DNA from: JBNJEM01 sp051745935
GTDB taxonomy: Bacteria; Planctomycetota; Planctomycetia; Pirellulales; Pirellulaceae
Direction: 5' to 3'
Assembly: GCA_051745935.1 (NCBI GenBank)
Contig: JBNJEM010000349.1
Span: forward strand, 1 to 8,173
Length of the DNA stretch: 8,173 bases
The notes beneath the pieces are model-generated. The model had not been told where the DNA came from. It saw nothing but the letters and a program-made list of their open reading frames with translations, and searched no databases. Shown here in pieces: positions 6,054-8,173 of the stretch. A program made the position numbers and the translations under genes. Numbering within the stretch: position 1 is the stretch's first letter; each line of letters starts with the position of its first letter.

Positions 6054-7292
6054 ATGACGTGGCGACCAATAGCGACCCTGGCGATGGTTTGTTGTGTTTT
6101 ATTGGCTGTGTACTGCCCGGCCCAGGACGGAGAAGAGCCCGGCGCGCGAATTCAATATGTTCCCCTCGAAGAGACAAGCGACTCCCCTCCGGGCCTGTTC
6201 AAAACAGCCGTGATCGTCGACAAAATGCCGCTTGTCCATACACGCCAGCTCTTCCCTTTTGACTCCCAGGGAAAGCTCGTCGGCGAAGGGTCCGCCGACG
6301 AGCAGATTGAGCAACTCCTGGCAAACCTGGAAACGGTGCTTCAGGACTCCGGCGCGGAGATGGCGAAGCTCGTGCGAGTCAATGTCTATGCTTTGTCGAC
6401 ATCGATCGTCACGCGATTCCACCAACGGCTGAGCGAGCGGCTCGACGCGGACGTCCGACCGGCCATCACTTCCGTACTGACCCCCTCGCCCTATCGCGGC
6501 GTCGTTGTCGCGGCCGACGCGGTGGCCGGGGCCGCGGACAGCGACGACGCCGTGGAGCTTAAACGCTGCAAGTCAATCGCCAGTAACGAACAATGCGCCG
6601 ATGCGGCCATCTTGCCCGCTGGCGGCATCGCCTATCTCTCCGGTCATCCTGAGGGGTTCGACCTGACCACGTTGCCGACGACCCAATCGATGACGCGACT
6701 CATGAAGACTCTCGGCCAACTGAAACTGGCCCCCGAAGACGTCGTGCAAGTAAAGGTCTTCGTGAATCCGATCACCGACGCCGAGGAAGTGCTTCGGGAA
6801 GTGCAAGCCTTCTTTCCCGATCAACTCGCTCCGCCGGTCGTCTTCGTGGAATGGTTCGCCTCGGTGCCCGTGGAAATCGAGATGATCGCTCATTTGCGCC
6901 CGTCGGACGGCCCCGCTGAGCCCGTTGAGTACTATGACCCGCCGGAGTTCCGCCCCAGCGCGACGTTCAGCCGAGTGGCCCTGACGCGGACCGATCGCCA
7001 GATTTACATTGCGGGCTTATATGCGAACGAACCTAGCCGGGGGCAACCACAGGCGGACCTGCTCTTCGGACAATTGGACGAAGTCCTCAAGAAGACCGGC
7101 AGCGATATGCGTCATCTGGTCAAAGCCACCTACTACGTGAGCGATGACGATGCCGCACGATGGGTCGACAGAACGCGCCCCAAGGTGTATGACCCCGTCC
7201 GCCCACCAGCAGCATCCAAAGTGATGGTTCATGGTGTTGGCCACTCCCAACGCACCATGACCATCGACATGATCGCCGTGGAAGCTGAATAA
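6054..7292 (+). CDS. Exported protein with three RidA-like (YjgF/UK114) domains
   Basis: 412 residues from ATG 6054. TTG 5958 and ATG 6024 are also in frame, but only 6054 has a Shine-Dalgarno (AGGG, 6041-6044, nine bases upstream) and starts directly with a signal peptide: MTWRP, a hydrophobic core (6-20), then CPAQ-DG, a likely cleavage region. Three RidA-like domains follow at about 45-160, 183-283 and 298-411. Each has a helix resembling the family's N-L-x-x-V-L-x-x-x-G-x-x-x-x-x-L/V-V-K/R segment (91-109, 216-235, 341-360) and an end resembling the IEIEAIA strand (VVAADAVA, PVEIEMIA, MTIDMIAV). Classical RidA is a single ~130-residue domain that forms a cytoplasmic trimer deaminating 2-aminoacrylate, using an Arg (Arg105 in E. 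coli). By eye the equivalent residues here are Ile138, Val262 and Ala387, so this deaminase activity is unlikely. It lies 157 bases after the oxidoreductase and may or may not be cotranscribed. Confidence 0.88.
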   Translation: MTWRPIATLAMVCCVLLAVYCPAQDGEEPGARIQYVPLEETSDSPPGLFKTAVIVDKMPLVHTRQLFPFDSQGKLVGEGSADEQIEQLLANLETVLQDSGAEMAKLVRVNVYALSTSIVTRFHQRLSERLDADVRPAITSVLTPSPYRGVVVAADAVAGAADSDDAVELKRCKSIASNEQCADAAILPAGGIAYLSGHPEGFDLTTLPTTQSMTRLMKTLGQLKLAPEDVVQVKVFVNPITDAEEVLREVQAFFPDQLAPPVVFVEWFASVPVEIEMIAHLRPSDGPAEPVEYYDPPEFRPSATFSRVALTRTDRQIYIAGLYANEPSRGQPQADLLFGQLDEVLKKTGSDMRHLVKATYYVSDDDAARWVDRTRPKVYDPVRPPAASKVMVHGVGHSQRTMTIDMIAVEAE

Positions 7293-7356
7293 GGATCTGT
7301 AAAGAAATAACGGTCTGATTCAAGGAGTTCGAGTGATGTTCCCAGCTCGGGCCAGT

Positions 7357-7388
7357 GGAGACTCACGTTGTTCGCTCCATCACGGTGG
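7357..7388 (+). repeat. degenerate direct repeat, copy A
   Basis: Copy A reads GGAG, two variable bases, TCACGTT, one variable base, TTCGCT, then a variable part ending in GGTGG. Copy B at 7427-7457 has the same conserved blocks, including the terminal GGTGG. The copies start 70 bases apart. A weaker echo with TTGTTCGCT and GGTTAC occurs in the leader at about 4324-4346. Confidence 0.5.
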
Positions 7389-7409
7389 TTACCCGCGCTG
7401 CATGAGATG

Positions 7410-7428
7410 CCCCGGGCTGGCCCCGGGG
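7410..7428 (+). other. GC-only 7-bp hairpin
   Basis: CCCCGGG (7410-7416) pairs with CCCGGGG (7422-7428) around CTGGC. It overlaps the start of repeat copy B and is not directly followed by a T-run, so a terminator role is uncertain. Confidence 0.5.
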
Positions 7429-7457
7429 AGGTTCACGTTTTTCGCTATAATGGGTGG
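7427..7457 (+). repeat. degenerate direct repeat, copy B, with an internal TATAAT
   Basis: This matches copy A at its GGAG, TCACGTT, TTCGCT and GGTGG blocks. It contains TATAAT at 7446-7451, but no -35 box is seen 16 to 18 bases upstream, so a promoter is not claimed. Confidence 0.5.
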
Positions 7458-7469
7458 CCCCCTCATTGT

Positions 7470-7521
7470 TTCCCGGTTTCGGTCCGTGGCGGCCCAAGCC
7501 GCCACGGACCGAAACCGGGAA
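7470..7521 (+). repeat. perfect 24-bp inverted repeat with 4-base loop
   Basis: Bases 7470-7493 are the exact reverse complement of 7498-7521, separated by CCAA (7494-7497). The arms begin TTCCCGG and end GTGGCGGC. The stem would be very stable as RNA or as a DNA cruciform. Neither side carries a T-run in the direction of transcription, so a standard terminator is unlikely. It resembles an intergenic palindromic repeat, but only one copy is present here. Confidence 0.95.
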
Positions 7522-7551
7522 GGGGCGCACGCAATCGCGTCTGATAGCTCC

Positions 7552-7572
7552 AAAACCCATCGCGTCGATGGG
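7552..7572 (-). terminator. possible minus-strand intrinsic terminator
   Basis: CCCATCG (7556-7562) and CGATGGG (7566-7572) form a perfect 7-bp stem with a 3-base loop. Read on the minus strand the stem is followed by TTTT (complement of 7552-7555), as in an intrinsic terminator. It would end transcription coming from the short minus-strand ORF at 7709-7819. The T-run is short. Confidence 0.35.
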
Positions 7573-7612
7573 GCACAAAGGTGTCGGGACCCTTCGTGAT
7601 ACAGGACCTTTT

Positions 7613-7690
7613 GGTCTCTTACGCCTTACATTGAAAGCGTTATACCCGTATCGGGTCGCCGCTTGTGTAACGCTGTCGGCGTAAGAAGCC
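7613..7690. other. nested double-stem structure, possible structured RNA
   Basis: The outer stem TCTTACGCC (7617-7625) pairs exactly with GGCGTAAGA (7678-7686) and extends past one mismatch with 7613-7615 and 7688-7690. Inside it, AGCGTTATA (7636-7644) pairs over 9 bp (one T-G) with TGTAACGCT (7666-7674). A small CCCG-TAT-CGGG hairpin sits within. The two stems are separated by 10 and 3 unpaired bases, like an RNA with an asymmetric internal loop. Strand and function are unknown; no known RNA family is recognised. Confidence 0.55.
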
Positions 7691-7708
7691 CGTGGACATC
7701 CCAGCCGC

Positions 7709-7819
7709 TCAACCAAACCAAAATCTCCAAGCCTCCCAACGTTCGCGGATTTGGCCGTTTTCATCCCGCTCCCATTTCGACGCCTTGACGCGTTTGGGCT
7801 TAGAAGTAGACTTAGACAT
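7709..7819 (-). CDS. possible 36-residue basic, Trp-rich small protein
   Basis: On the minus strand ATG (7817-7819) opens a 36-codon frame ending in TGA (7709-7711). The product begins MSKSTSKPKRVKASK and ends WRFWFG: a Ser/Lys-rich basic N-terminus, then an alternating charged part with four tryptophans. A weak purine-rich AGAAGAG lies about 8 bases upstream of the start. The nested hairpin begins 19 bases beyond the stop and a possible terminator lies further on, so this could be a tiny gene, or the surviving N-terminus of a broken one. Codon third positions are not strongly GC-biased. Chance cannot be excluded. Confidence 0.25.
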   Translation of the reverse strand: MSKSTSKPKRVKASKWERDENGQIRERWEAWRFWFG

Positions 7820-8060
7820 ATCTGGCTCTTCTGGGCGATAACATGCAGGAATCAGTGGTCCCTGTTAGGCTCAGGGGCGTTTCGCATCTACACACTATCG
7901 CAATGACTATCGTCGTCAGATATGCAAGCCAGATACTGATAGATTAGTTTTAGACTGTTATATTTCAGGCGGTTGGATTTTTCCGGGTGGAAAGCTGCCC
8001 GACGCAAGCCGTCCTCCCGTTGGTCGGACTCGCGGCGGAGAAAGTCATCCGCGACCGGTA

Positions 8061-8066
8061 TATAAT
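8061..8066 (+). promoter_or_regulatory. -10 box of the tRNA-Lys gene
   Basis: A perfect TATAAT (8061-8066) ends eight bases before the first tRNA base. Transcription would start at about 8072-8075, leaving almost no 5' leader. No good -35 box is present at the normal spacing (GAGAAA at 8038-8043). Confidence 0.5.
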
Positions 8067-8074
8067 AGGTTTTC

Positions 8075-8147
8075 GCCCCTCTAGCTCAACCGGCAGAGCA
8101 TCTGACTCTTAATCAGAGGGTTGAAGGTTCGAGTCCTTCGGGGGGCA
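8075..8147 (+). tRNA. tRNA-Lys (anticodon CTT)
   Basis: The full cloverleaf can be drawn by hand. The acceptor stem is GCCCCTC (8075-8081) with GGGGGGC (8140-8146), including one T-G pair, and A8147 is the discriminator. The D stem is GCTC/GAGC (8084-8087, 8096-8099). The anticodon stem is TCTGA/TCAGA (8101-8105, 8113-8117) with loop CTCTTAA and anticodon CTT (8108-8110), reading AAG lysine codons. The variable loop is 5 bases and the T arm is GAAGG-TTCGAGT-CCTTC (8123-8139). The 3' CCA is not encoded (CTG follows), so it must be added after transcription. No intron is present. Confidence 0.97.
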
Positions 8148-8173
8148 CTGAACACGTGTGCACCACATCGCAC

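Larger units (their letters stand above)
7293..8074. other. 782-base intergenic region rich in inverted repeats
   Basis: No gene is clear between the RidA-like gene and the tRNA. The first 400 bases hold a degenerate direct repeat and at least four inverted repeats (listed separately). Bases 7577-7582 and 7606-7611 (AAAGGT/ACCTTT) form a further weaker stem. A short minus-strand ORF lies at 7709-7819. Bases 7820-7980 are AT-richer than the rest, with short repeats (ACTATCG at 7894 and 7906; CAGATA at 7917 and 7930). I see no transposase, integrase or att core here. Confidence 0.75.

Noticed and set aside
7336..7599. Plus-strand 87-codon frame starting at ATG 7336 with AAGGAG at 7322-7327
   Set aside because: The ribosome binding site is good, but the frame runs straight through the hairpins, both direct repeats and the perfect 24-bp inverted repeat, has no GC bias at third positions and no recognisable protein character. 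It is more likely non-coding; ribosome profiling would settle it.
7636..7674. Integron attC-like site suggested by GCGTTATA...TGTAACGC
   Set aside because: The core does not fit the GTTRRRY/RYYYAAC pattern and there is no integrase or cassette nearby.
7363..7764. 133-residue minus-strand frame across the hairpin cluster
   Set aside because: Its sequence is Arg/Pro-rich and follows the inverted repeats on the opposite strand, as expected of a chance frame in GC-rich DNA.
7293..8173. tRNA-associated genomic island boundary
   Set aside because: No integrase and no duplicated tRNA 3' end are visible within the window, so there is no support for an integration site.

Overview
The window reads as a piece of a chromosome from a member of the Planctomycetota, probably near Pirellulales. 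This is inferred from gene content rather than from a marker gene: a HEAT-like protein of a planctomycete type, two different PQQ-like beta-propeller proteins, a Tat-exported Gfo/Idh/MocA oxidoreductase and an exported multi-domain RidA-like protein. All clear protein genes are on the + strand, are GC-rich and are widely spaced (about 140 to 515 bases apart), so most look separately transcribed rather than forming a tight operon.

Layout: (1) 1-633, the 3' part of a HEAT-like hypothetical gene, ending in a 15-bp tandem duplication that also duplicates the stop codon. (2) 771-2441, a propeller protein anchored by three N-terminal membrane segments. (3) 2670-3938, a shorter secreted propeller protein. 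(4) 3939-4453, a long non-coding stretch with a well-formed promoter (TTGACG, 17 bp, TAAAAT) and a roughly 250-nt structured leader. (5) 4454-5896, a Tat-signal Gfo/Idh/MocA protein in which two signature catalytic-site residues look substituted. (6) 6054-7292, an exported protein with three RidA-like domains, none with the catalytic arginine. (7) 7293-8074, almost 800 bases without a clear large gene, dense in inverted repeats (one perfect 24-bp stem with a 4-nt loop and one nested two-stem structure) plus a possible 36-codon minus-strand ORF. (8) 8075-8147, tRNA-Lys(CTT), with a TATAAT box just upstream.

The four complete proteins all carry export or membrane signals, so together they look like an extracytoplasmic set. 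No shared pathway can be proved from sequence. The oxidoreductase and RidA-like protein could act on sugars or other small metabolites outside the cytoplasm, and the propellers could be binding or assembly scaffolds. I see no CRISPR array, transposase, phage gene or recognisable defence system.

The most unusual signals are the hairpins straddling the stop codons of three consecutive genes, the apparently arginine-less triple RidA protein, the altered active-site motifs of the oxidoreductase, and the inverted-repeat cluster at 7410-7690.
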